This document shows positions 10,490 through 21,095 of a stretch of DNA of 64,000 nucleotides, one piece after another (within the stretch, counting starts at the first letter, position 1; the number at the start of each line of letters is the position of its first letter). The position numbers were made by a program, and so were the translations under genes. The notes under the pieces were generated by a model. It was not told the DNA's origin. It did no database searches and worked only from the letters and a program-made list of their open reading frames with translations. The stretch comes from Diphasiastrum complanatum. Taxonomy: Eukaryota; Streptophyta; Lycopodiopsida; Lycopodiales; Lycopodiaceae. The DNA lies in NCBI GenBank assembly GCA_029204225.1, contig CM055109.1, positions 48,816,599-48,880,598 on the forward strand. Direction: 5' to 3'.

Positions 10490-12430
10490 AATCCACCGAT
10501 GCTTCCCTCGCCTCAGCTTTCTCACAAGGTTAGTTTGTGCCCATTGGAGATACCATTCCAATCACAACTACCCAAGCCGCCTCACCTCTACGAACGCGAG
10601 CAATTTCACCAAAAACGCAGGCTTTCATGGACATGTTCGATGATTCCAATCCCTTAGGGCCAGATGAAATTTTTGAGATGCCCAAGAGCCCAAGGCCCTT
10701 TGATCCCCAATCTCCTGGAACAGAATTCGAACAGTTCCATGATAGTTCTACAATTTTTAATTTATCATTTCAGACAGATCAGCAAGATCAAGCCGAAGTA
10801 GCACCAGATACCATCAGGGTCGTCCATGTAGTTCAGTCACCAAAGCAGTTCGATGCTACTATGCTAGATGGTTATGAAGAAGATGATGTATTTGAGGAAT
10901 AAGATCTACAACCGAAACCTCAAGGCAACCCAAGTCAAGCTTCTGGATCAGGAGTACCTCCTCCTGCTGTTGCTATCGCACCAACTATGAATTCCGGTGA
11001 CACTGTTGGGTTTAGTTACTAACCTTGTGTGTGCGATCCAGACCATGCTCGATGAGAAGAAGACAATGGACAAACGCATCTTGGACTTGGGATCAGAGAA
11101 TACGTTGATCAGCTAGAAAGTGATACAGCTGAATCGGGAGCTCAAGGTCATCTAACAACATGAGTCAAAGTCCGAGGCCGAGATGAAGAAAGCCCAACAA
11201 ACAATCGATGCTCTAGAAGGCTATGTGGTGACTCTTCAAAACACATTGACAACCACGCAGGATGAAGTGGACAAAGCCATCCAAGATATTGACCACCCTT
11301 GAATGTGATACTTACCTCTAGACGCAAGTACCTAATCGTCCAGTCACACCGGATGAGATCCGATACCTGTTCAGAAAGGTTGAAACCTACCGAACTTCAT
11401 TGGTAGGGTTCAAGAAAGATTTGACAAGTTAAAACGAATGGCATCGACTGAGCTGGCCAAGGCTAAAGCAATCATCAAGGATTACGAGAAGGCATCCACT
11501 CAAATCTTGGAGTCGAATCCCCATATTACCATTCCAGTAATGCCACAATTCTCATCGGGGCACCAAACTGAAGAACAATAGGATGCTGGAATGGATCAAG
11601 GAGGCCATGTTGACGTTGAAGAAGTAATACCAGTGGCACATGCCAAGCAAACAGGTGCATCCACATTAAGGACTAGACCATTATTTCAAAAGTCGATCAC
11701 CGTTGAGGAATAGATTGAGGCATTTCTACAACAACATCCGCATGAATCCTTGAGAGGTGGATGGGTGATTAAATTCAAGACCTTTGAGATAGAGGAAGGT
11801 AAAGAGTTGGATAAATTACCAGCCTTGGGGGAGCAGCCGGCTTGGAGAACAACAATTTTTGAAAAAACTCTTGATTCTATAAGGAGTTATGTTGCTAGCC
11901 CTCGCCAACCACGAGTAGATCCATATTATGTGCCGATGCCACGTCGTAATAAATGAAAAAATTTGGGTGTGCCAATGGACAAAATCAATATCCATACCCC
12001 AAATTGGCCCATAATCCACCAGCATTGCAATTGGGCAATTTCAATTGATTTTCATCGGTGCCTTACAAGCTTATCAACATAAATATATGTTCTCACCAGA
12101 TCCGCCGACAGTTCTGCGTTGTTCGCAAAAGACTTGACAATGTTGGTGTCCCGGTCACTACACGATGGAATGATTGCCTCCCTACTTTGGCTTTCGATCA
12201 TAATAAACCGATGGCATCCGATAGCATCCAAGATCAGCTGCCAATAACAAGGTTGTACTATCGTGTCGCGATGATGGGTGGCTCATGGGAATCATGATTT
12301 ACAGCATGGACTACGTCAAAGTGGCTGGCCGGTGCAAATAAGTGTTTCCTACCGCACAATATTGATTTCAATACTGCCCTCTTGGAGTTCATGGAGAAGG
12401 TGCAGAACCACCTAATCAAAGTATGACGTG
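10490..12430 (+). pseudogene. Tat-like accessory ORF, copy 1 (degraded)
   Basis: This is a second, older copy of the protein described at 16795-19640. Aligned landmarks are FMDMFDDSNPLGPDEIFEMP near 10627, the FEQFHDS region, a coiled-coil part in other frames (11040-11280), GEQPAWRTTIFEKT at 11833, and NDCLPTLAFD then KPMASDSIQDQLPITRLYYR near 12170-12260. Stops (such as TAA at 10900) and frameshifts break it many times. The N-terminal globular part of copy 2 has no counterpart here: homology begins near 10490. It ends about 75 bp before a purine tract and LTR 1, so it occupies the same 3' position as copy 2. Function unknown. Confidence 0.75.
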
Positions 12431-12504
12431 AGGCTAATCAAAGCCCGAAGTGAATAGACCTCGCGAGGTGTCATGGGATCGCCACCAGTTTTGGTGGGGG
12501 ATAC

Positions 12505-13260
12505 TGTTGGAAGGTTTGTGGATATCGAGGAAACCCTAACCCTAGTTAATAAGTGAGAGGGATCTGGCACCATGTGTGTGTAAGTCCAACCCGATGATCA
12601 CATAGTTATTTGATTAGTTAAAAAGTCAATAAAAGGACTTTAGGCCTTTTTGCGGGACTTTTAATGTCGTAGGGCCTAAATGTCAAGTTAGTGAATAAAA
12701 TAGGGGTTCCCACCAAATTTCAATTTCAAATTGGTTTCCTCCAATTATTGAATGGGTTCCCACTCTTTTTTAAACTTGAATAGTTAGGGAGGTAGGAATT
12801 GGGACGCCCATCTCCTCAATTTCCTATATAAGTAGCAATTTCGAATGATTGTACATGTTTTCATCTTCATTTTAATACAAGCAGATTGGCTCTCTTATGG
12901 AATGGATTTGTGAATGTCCTTGTTCTTTATCACTTTTCCTCCATCTCTCATATTTTCTTTGTATTTGCTAATTGTTGGATCTGAAGCTTATTGGAATTGC
13001 TATTTCTTATGCTTTTGTAAGAGAGAAAAGGAGAGAGAGAAAGAGTAAGCTATCATCATTGTGGATTTAGTGTTAATGGATGTAGGGTTAATGCTTAGTG
13101 TTGATGGATCTTAGAGTTAATTGTGGATCATTAATGCATGATGGATTTAATTTATGCTATCTCTCTCATGGGATCTTCGCATGATGACTAACTTCATCTC
13201 CTTGATGCTTGTGTGCTTGGATCTTGGGTTGAGGATAGGATAAGAAATAAAGCCACTACA
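12505..13260 (+). mobile_element. Tat-like gypsy LTR 1, about 756 bp
   Basis: It starts TGTTGGAAGG after the purine run GGTGGGGGATAC and ends CCACTACA. It is clearly the same family as LTR 2 (19733-20491): shared landmarks are AACCCTAACCCTAGTTAATAA, GGCACCATG, GTAAGTCCAACCC and a 3' GA-rich block. A TATA box (CTATATAAG) lies near 12822. Its left neighbour is the end of an internal region and its right neighbour is a pol fragment. The primer-binding site that should follow is missing. Confidence 0.8.
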
Positions 13261-13273
13261 TATGTCATCATAA

Positions 13274-13544
13274 TGCTGCGAAAAGCTCATCGAGAACCTA
13301 AGGACAAAGTCCTAGAAATGCAAGAACTTTAAGATGGACCAGCTAGGATGCAACTTATTAATTTAGCTGAACCAGGTAAAGGTGAGAAGATGGTCCATGT
13401 TGGGGCACAATTTTCAGCAGAACAATTCAATGCATTAAGGAAGTTGTTGGTCAAGTATCAAGATTTTTTTGCTTGGACTTACAAAGATTTGAAGGGCATT
13501 CCTAGCTTAGTGGTCGAATATTCCATTGACACCTGATGTGATTT
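13274..13544 (+). pseudogene. Gypsy pol fragment, upstream edge of RT
   Basis: The reading frame contains the segment that precedes RT in Tat/Athila-type gypsy elements: FNALRKLLVKYQDFFAWTYK, then DLKGIPSLVVEYSID. Homology stops abruptly near 13545. It starts only about 14 bp after LTR 1, so leader, gag and protease have been lost. The next piece of RT lies 1.7 kb further on. Confidence 0.7.
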
Positions 13545-15245
13545 CAAAAGTCCATGTTGGTATAGCTATCTATAGCAGCAAATGTGTCATTTGGCCACTT
13601 GCCAAAAATTGCCCTAAAATAGTAGTTTCTTGCTACTTCAACAAAAATTTAGATTTTCATGACTAGATGCAATGTATCTCAACTAGCCACTAAAAATGAG
13701 TCCAAATATGACCTTATCAACTTGTGTACTTGCCAAAAATAATAATGAAACTATTTTTAGGCCTTACTGACATAAAATAATCTATCTCTAAGTTGAAAAT
13801 TCACAAATTAGATCAACTTAACTAGTTGACATTTTTCACATCTGCTAGCCATTCAGGTACTGCTCCAACATAAAATAATACAACATCTAGTAGTTCTTCA
13901 TCAACTTTTGTATTAATTGGTGTTGTATGTATTCTTGAAACATGATCGACAAGTTAATATTATTTACCCTTTTGAACCACAACTCAAAAATCAAACTCAA
14001 ATAAAAGTAACTGTAGAACACCTGTTCGACAGATCTTGATTCTACTAACAAAGTGCGCAGTTTACTTGACAAAGGATGAGAAAGAAACAAACACGAACTT
14101 GAAACATTTCTATTCGTGATCAACCTCGAAGGATTCGCAATATTTATCTTGCAACCAACTAGAAAGATTCGCGAAACAGTTTCTTGTAGAAGCTCGTGGT
14201 TTCTTGTTGAAGCTCGAAAGATTCGCGAACAAAATCTTGTCGCAAAATATTCTGTTTCTGGTTCAAGCTCACTTGTCGTGAAATTGTCACAAACAATTCG
14301 TGAAATATTATGGATTCTTCTTCAAGCTCAAAATTGTCATTTGTCGCGAACAATTTGCGAAACACGAAGTTGTGACAAAGAGACAGACTGTCGCAAAATA
14401 TTCGCGAACAGAAATTATTCGACCCTGGAAACATAGAGTCTATTAGAATATCAACCGTCGTAAACGGTTAGATCTACTGTTACATAATTAAAAGGCCAAA
14501 AGACCTGTCTTGTAGCAATATAAATACATGTGCACTACTCGTTGTAACTAACTCACACTAAAGAGACTCTCAGACTCATTTAATCAGAGACACAACAGCG
14601 AGATAAGACATCAAGAGATGTATACTAATTCAGATTCAGAATTATAAATTCGCTTTTGATCAATAGTTTCTGTTTGTCTAAAATTGTCTTAAGTTGTCTC
14701 TTAATTCCGAATATTATTTTCGCACGCAAATTCAGTCAAGGTAAATATTGTTCTATTAGTACATAGATCATAAACAAACCCGATTGAAGACACTGATATT
14801 AGTTTGATTTTATTCAAACTTTTATCGTGTTCTCTGTGGAAGAATTATTACTATTTTTTCTGCAGTAACTATCTTGCAATGAGTCTCGTATTGCATGTCT
14901 TGTTCACTAAATAAAACAAAGGTTGATGATCCGTATAAAATGCAAAATGTGTTGCCATCAAATAATGTGAAACTTCTTAAACAATGTAGAAAAGCATGCA
15001 TCTAACATGCTAGAACATGGAAATACATGGAAATCTCATCAGAATCACTATGATCCAATATATTATTGTCTCTATCTGTACAACAGTAGTAGTACATCAT
15101 CCTTCACACATGTGGAATCAAGTACAACAAGAAAATTAGCATTCTACATATTAGAAATCAAGATATCAAAAGGAGAAGAGCTAGAAGAAAACAATAACAT
15201 GGAAGATGAATGTTCTCCAAAGATAGAGAGAACGCTTGTAGATTT
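13545..15245. other. AT-rich insert inside gypsy pol
   Basis: This stretch splits the RT region between VVEYSID and the NPNF motif. Part of it (14110-14430) repeats a TTCGCGAA-centred motif. Around 14518 there is a TATA-like AATATAAATACA, followed by a leader-like sequence, which may be the second half of an unrelated LTR. Open frames at 14116-14436 and 15007-15399 have no recognisable similarity, except that the latter overlaps the RT remnant in another frame. I could not find matching ends. Confidence 0.45.
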
Positions 15246-15660
15246 TATCAATGTAATCCAAACTTTACAAATCTTATTAAAAAGAAGTTGTAGAGATTAT
15301 TGGAAGTTGATTTCATTTATGAGATCGAGCATATTGAATGGGTTTCAGCAATCTTCATCGTACCAAATAAGAAGAATGACAATATGTGAATTTGTGTAAA
15401 TTTGAAGGCTCTGAACAAAGTTAAGCGACAGGATAATTTTTCATTACCTTTCACGGAAAGCATTTTGGATCACCTTGTTGGTGCGGAAGCTCATAATTTT
15501 TTGGATGAATTCAGTGGATACAATCATGTCAAAATTGCATGTGTGATCAACACAAAATGGCCTTTGTAACAGAATGAGAGACCTATGCTTATAGAGTTAT
15601 GCCTTTCGGACTATGTAACGCACCAAGTACATTTCAACGAGTGATGTAGTTTGCTTTCCT
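15246..15660 (+). pseudogene. Tat/Athila gypsy RT fragment
   Basis: One frame interrupted by TAG, TGA and TAA reads through NPNFTNLIKKK, FIYEIEHIEWVSAIFIVPNK, LKALNKVKRQDNFSLPFTE and FLDEFSGYNHVKI. The neighbouring frame gives YRVMPFGLCNAPSTFQRVM. These are RT fingers/palm motifs of gypsy elements. The FxDD catalytic box and everything after QRVM are missing, because the sequence jumps to the integrase tail. Confidence 0.8.
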
Positions 15661-15685
15661 TCGCCATGATGCATTGCACAAATGA

Positions 15686-15990
15686 TGTGAAACCCAATTG
15701 ATGGTAGTTCATGCCTTAGCAGTAGAGAAAGCCCGCCGCAAGGCATGGCACGATCGGCGATTGCATAAGAAAGATCTGGAAGCAGGAGATCTTGCATTGA
15801 TGTACAAAACCAAGCTGATCAAGGGTAAGTTGAAGTTTAATGGGGAAGGCTCGTATGAAGTGAAAGAAATCCTAAACTATGGCGCAATAATTCTTGAGCA
15901 CTTGGATGGGAAACGATTTGATACTCCGGTAAATGGCAGTCGATTACGCAAGTTTCGGCAGCCTGCTACGCCAGTTCAGCAATCCCGATC
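15686..15990 (+). pseudogene. Gypsy integrase C-terminal fragment
   Basis: The frame reads AVEKARRKAWHDRRLHKKDL, then a GDLALMY...KGKLKFNGEGSYEVKEI block and ILEHLDGKRFDTPVNGSRLR. This matches the C-terminal DNA-binding part of Athila/Tat integrases (GD.VL(L/M)Y, pattern GKL...G...V). It is joined directly to the RT remnant by a large internal deletion that removed the end of RT, RNase H and the integrase catalytic core. Confidence 0.75.
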
Positions 15991-16149
15991 TCAATATAAT
16001 TTTTCATTTTATTTGTTTTCAATTTTTTATTTTCAGTATTTAATTTGCTGACTTTTTTTGAAAAAAGACAGTTGAAAAAAAAAATGGAAAGACTGATGAG
16101 CAAAAGTCAGGAAGTCATCGGCATAAAGAAATGGAAGCACATTATTTTT

Positions 16150-16560
16150 ATGGAAAATGACTTAGAAAACCACTGTTTTGGGTCGATTTGGCCAGTACAA
16201 TATCAAAAACCTTCGCTGAGCTCTCAGACTGTACATCCACCCTTGATTTATCTAAATTGAGGTGGGCGAAGGTTTCTGACAAGAGAAAATTCAATTTTTG
16301 AGTCACGCGAATGTTCAGTGATATGCCATTTTGGAAACCTTCGCCGAACATCATAACGTCATTATGAACCTTCGCCGACCTGCTAGATGATCTTAAAATG
16401 TCAAAATTAGGTTGTCCATAGGTTCAGATTGTGGAAAAAAATATTTATAACAGTACCTGGGCAAAGGACCCTCCTGGGCGAAGGTTCATCCTTCGCCAGC
16501 CCTAGAAAACGTTTGCTTGATAGGTTCAGATCCCTAGAAACCTTCGCCGAGATTTTTATA
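16150..16560 (+). repeat. Spacer with GAACCTTCGCC motif repeats
   Basis: The decamer-like motif (G)AACCTTCGCC(GA) or its complement GGCGAAGGTT(C) occurs about seven times, near 16208, 16264, 16339, 16369, 16476, 16490 and 16540. Related motifs reappear after the primer-binding site at 20820-21000. The block lies between the integrase tail and the accessory ORF. Confidence 0.7.
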
Positions 16561-16794
16561 GCCTATTTTTACAGTACTATACATGTCTACAAATTTTTGT
16601 TCAGAACTGATCAGCCCAACTACTATTCAGTGTAATGGACCCACCAAATTCACCTATAAGTTGGCTGAATTCGATTCATTCCTCACTTGTGCTAGCGAAG
16701 CTCTTGCGAATTTTTCTTGTGACCAAAGCCTTCCAAATTTCTTGCATTGCCTTCTGACACATTCTCACGCGGTTATAATTCCTTTTTGATCATC

Positions 16795-19640
16795 ATGTCT
16801 TCTACCGATACTTCCCAGTCTTCGCGCTATACTATCCATCGTGATGTCCCATCTGCAACGGACATCATGATTCTTCCTAGCACAAGCATGGTCACTCAGT
16901 GGATGACCCTTGCGGAGCCTCTACTTACTGCAATGGGTATCATGAGAGAGCCTTTTCGGGATGCATCAATATGGATTTCATCAATCTTGCCTTCAGTACG
17001 TGGAAGGAAGAGAAATCCAAGTTTTACATCACCTTCCAAGGAGCCACGCACAAGGTGCGCGTCACTAAGGCCGCACTTGCAGCTATAGAAATCTCATTCG
17101 GTACGCATGCCTCACCCAATCACAAGCACGCCAAACAGGCCATCAAGCCATACATTGACCTCACCAACGATCTGCATTGGACTAATGATAGTTACCTTCT
17201 GGAAGCCATCACTGAGCCTTCCATCCATGCTGCTGCCCAATTGTTGAATCATTTTTTGATGGTTGGCAACCTCAGGAAAGACCGCACCACATCTCAAATC
17301 CTTCACAGGATAGTGGAGTCCCACATCAAGTTGGCCAAAGCCCCTCTTGAACCATATAACTGGTTCGAGACTATTTCTGGTGAGCTCAAGCGAGCTATTA
17401 AGGCCAATACAAAGCAGCAGTTCGCCGTTGGCTCTCTATTGTCCCTCTGAGCCACTTCTCACTTAGAAAACAGAATCCATGGCTTCCACCTGGAATCTGT
17501 GCTTTTGGTTTACAAAGAAGCACCAGCCGAGTCATCTCACTAGGCCTCAAGTTCTCATAGTCGTCGTCGTCCACGCAGCGAGATCGTAATTCCTGACTCG
17601 TCTTCCGTGTCATGATGTCGTACTAGGCATACCTCGTCAACTGCGCTTCCAACCCCTGCTGCTGTTCACACTGAACTTTCCATTCCCCTCACCTCTGATG
17701 CTTCCCTCACCTCTGCTCCCATACAAGGACAGTCTGTGACCATTGGGCCTACCATTCCCATCAAAACTGCCCAGGCCGCCTCACCCCCACACACCGAAGC
17801 AATCTCACCCAACATACAGTTCTTCATGAATATGTTCGATGATTCCGACCCCCTTGGGGCCACCGAAATCTTTGAAATGCCCCAAAGCCCAGCACCCTTT
17901 GAACCCCAATCCCCTGGAAGAGGATTCGGGCATATCCATGAAGCTACTGTTGGTGTCGAAGATGCCAATCAGCAACCACCCACACAAGGTAGCCCAGTCA
18001 CACTTCGGATCGACACAGCTGTCAAGTCACCAAAGCCGTTCGATGCCATGGTGCCTGAAGGGTTTGAAGACGAGGATATTTTTGAAGAAGAAGAGACTTT
18101 GGCACCTATTCCACGCCTACCACGGACAGTACCATCAGGGTCTCCTGCTGCTGCCACCTCCATGATTGTCGATTCTGGTGATGCTCTCAGGTTAGTTTCA
18201 AGCTTTGGGCAAGTGAACCAGTCTATTCTAGATAAAAAAAAAGAAATGGAACAGAGGATCTCTGTTTTAGGATCTAAAAACACTCTAATCAGTCAAAAAA
18301 TTGTCCAGCTGGATCGAGAGTTGAAGATAGCCAAGCAACATGAAGAAAAGGCTGAAAGCGAAAAGACATTGGCCAAGCAACAAGCTGATCGCTTGGAAAC
18401 CTACATCAGCTCCCTGCAAAATCCCTTGACAACCGCACATGATCAGGTAGGTAAGGCAGTGCAAGATGCCAAGCAATAGTTGCAGTTGCTGAAGGGGCAA
18501 TTACAAATGGCCGAACAAAATCGCACACGGCTTCAAGGTGAATTGGATGCGACCACCCTTGAGCGTGATGCGTATCTGCAAACACAAATACCTGATCATC
18601 CGGTCACACCGACGGAGATTGCATATTTGTTCAAGAAAGTGGAAATATACAAAGTGGCCCTTCAGGGATTCCAAGGCCGCTTTGATAGATTCAAAGGAGC
18701 AGCGTCAACCGAGTTGGAAAAGGCAAAAGAGACCATCAACGCCTATGAAAAAGCCGCCGCTCAATTGTTGGAAACCAGACCACAAATCCTCGTCCCGGTC
18801 ATGCCGCAATTCTTCCCTTCGCGCCAAGAAGCTGTACAGATGGATAAAAGGGCTGATTCGAGCATGGACCAGGGGGGAGCTCCAGATCTAGCAGATCAAC
18901 TGCCAATCAAGGACAAGCCATTTATTCAGAAGGCCCATCAGTGTCGAGGACCAGATCCAGACCTTCTTAAAGCAGCATCCACATGAGTCCTCGCGTGGTG
19001 GATGGGTTCTCAAATTTAAGACCTCCGAGATCGAGACCGGCAAAGAATTGGACAAAATATCTGCACAGGGAGAGCAGCCGGCATGGAGAATAACGATTTT
19101 TGAGAAAACTCCAGAATCAATTAGGAGTTACGTCGCCAGCCAATGCCGCGAAGACAAAATGGAAGATGCGGCGAAGACAAAATGGAAGATTTGCAATTGG
19201 CTATGGATAAAATCACCATCCATACGCCCAATTGGCCAATCATCCACCAACCTTACAACTGGAATATTTCAGTGGATTTCCACCGGGCCTTACAGGCATA
19301 TCAGAGAGAGTATGTCCACTCTCCGAATCCAACAGTGCGACAATCGGCAATGTTTGCAAAAGATCTAACTCTGTTGGCGTCAGTGGCAACCAAATGGGAT
19401 GATTGTCTTCCTACCGTGGCATTTGATCCAAATAAGCCGATGGCCTCAGAACAAATCAAAGATCAGCTGCCGATTGCTCGACTGTATTTCCGTGCGGCTA
19501 TGATGGGAGGCTCTTGGGAATCCCGCTTCACCTCATGGACAACTTCCAAGTGGATTGCCGGAGCCCACCGTTATTTCCTGCCGCATAATTTGGATTTTAA
19601 TACTGCACGCCTTGACTTTATGGAGAAGGTGTAATATCAT
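16795..19640 (+). pseudogene. Tat-like accessory ORF, copy 2 (large, nearly whole)
   Basis: I do not recognise this protein. From ATG 16795 about 940 codons can be followed in shifting frames: a frameshift near 16950, stops near 17448, 17540 and 18478, and a shift near 18960. Parts in order: a globular N-terminal region (FINLAFSTWKEEKSKFYITF, NHFLMVGNLRKDRT); a Pro/Ser-rich acidic linker (FMNMFDDSDPLGATEIFEMP, VPEGFEDEDIFEEEE); a coiled coil at about 18200-18780 rich in K, E and Q; and a globular C-terminal region (GEQPAWRITIFEKT, WDDCLPTVAFDPNKPM, RLYFRAAMMGGSWESRFTSW). I see no signal peptide or membrane segment, so it does not look like an env protein. It lies between integrase and the 3' polypurine tract, in sense orientation. 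Tat/Athila elements often carry an extra ORF there. A coiled-coil structural or chromatin-binding role is a guess. Confidence 0.7.
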
Positions 19641-19732
19641 TTAATTAAGATTCGGCGCGAAGCCAATAAAAGTCCCCAATAACTGCATATTGTAGGTGTC
19701 GTGGGACCGCCACCAGTTTTGGTGGGGGATAC

Positions 19733-20491
19733 TGTTGGAGGGTTTGCGGATCCCAAAGCAACCCTAACCCTAGTTAATAAGTGAGAGGGATTTGGCACCA
19801 TGCGTGTGTAAGTCCAACCCAATGATCACATTGTTATTTGATTAATTAGAATGTTAATAAATGGACTTTAGGCCTATTTTGTGGGACTTTTAATGTCGCA
19901 GGGCCTAAATGTCAAGTTACTGAATAAAGTTGGGTTTCCTTCCAATTTTGATGGTTCCCACACTTTTTTAAATTTGAATAAAAAGAGAGGCAAGACTGGA
20001 CCAATAAGATTCAGAGGCCAGGGTCCTCCTCTCTACTATAAAAAGGGACCAACTCGAGTTGTTCCTTATGTTCATTTTCTCATTTCAATAAAGCAGATTG
20101 GTTCTCTTTAGAAATGGATTGATGAATGTCCTTGCTTTTCCTCTCTTTTCTTTCATTTCTCATGCTTTCTTTGAATTTTGCTAATTGTTGGATCTGATCA
20201 TTATTGGGATTGCTATTTCTTAAGCTTTTTGTGAGAGAGAAAGAGAGAGAGAGAAGAGTAAGTTTTTATCATTGTTGTGGATTTAGGGTTAATGGAAGTA
20301 GGGTTAATGGATGTAGTGTTAATGCTTAGTGTTAATGGATGTTAGTGTTAGATCCTCCATTCATGTTGAAATCTGAACTATACTATCGCTCTCATGGGAA
20401 CGAACCTCCGCGTGACAACTAACTCCGTCTCTTTGATGCTAGATTGACTAGATCTTGGATTCAGGTTAGGCAAAGAAAGAAACCAACTACA
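19733..20491 (+). mobile_element. Tat-like gypsy LTR 2, about 759 bp
   Basis: It begins TGTTGGAGGG right after the purine tract GGTGGGGGATAC and ends CAACTACA. A CCAAT box near 20001 and TATAAAAA at 20037 give a promoter, followed by a GA-rich block near 20234. It matches LTR 1 along its length. The accessory ORF precedes it, and a primer-binding site follows it. Confidence 0.85.
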
Positions 20492-20495
20492 GTTT

Positions 20496-20513
20496 TGGCG
20501 CCATTGCCGGGGA
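20496..20513 (+). other. Tat/Athila-type primer-binding site
   Basis: TGGCGCCATTGCCGGGGA lies four bases after the LTR 2 end. TGGCGCC(G/A)TTGCCGGGGA is the characteristic primer site of plant Tat/Athila gypsy elements (commonly attributed to tRNA-Arg). It marks the start of another internal region. Confidence 0.85.
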
Positions 20514-21095
20514 GCTACGCCAATTTTTCAGTTTGCAGCATGTTTGGCTGATGGTTAGCTTGGATTAGACATCTTGTCATGGCATGAATAGTGTTAAAAC
20601 TGCATTGTAGGGATAGTTTGGGATTGATTTTGCTAGATTTTGAGTGATTTTTGTTGGTTTGAAATCTAATCTGATTATTAAACAGGGAAAGCTATTCAGA
20701 TCACTAATCTTAAGATCCATTTGGATCTGAGATATCAAAGAAAATAACAAAAATCGGTCAAATCTGTCAAAATTGGTCAAAAAGAGACAAAAAGCATCAT
20801 CAGAGCCCAGAAATTTTTACCCTCTTTTAGGAAACCTTTGCCGAGTTGCAGACACCTTTGGTTTTGTTTACAGAACCTTTAGTTTGAAGGGCGAAGATTA
20901 ATTCCCAGCAGATTTCCAGAAACATCAGAAAAACCACCAAAAAACACCAAAAATTATCAAAATCCTAAAAAATACAGAAAAAGAACCTTCGCCCAATTCA
21001 CTGTGCTTAGATGTGATTCAGATCTATCTACTGCCAGGTCGACGAAGAATAATACCAAAAGTAGAAAGGTTTCCAGAGGATCAGTTTTCATATTG
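20514..21095 (+). other. Leader of a truncated Tat-like element
   Basis: This is the non-coding start of an element, with the CCTT(C/T)GCC motif near 20828 and 20984 and a run of AAAACACCA-type repeats near 20935. It is cut off at about 21095, where the chromovirus LTR begins. Confidence 0.6.
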
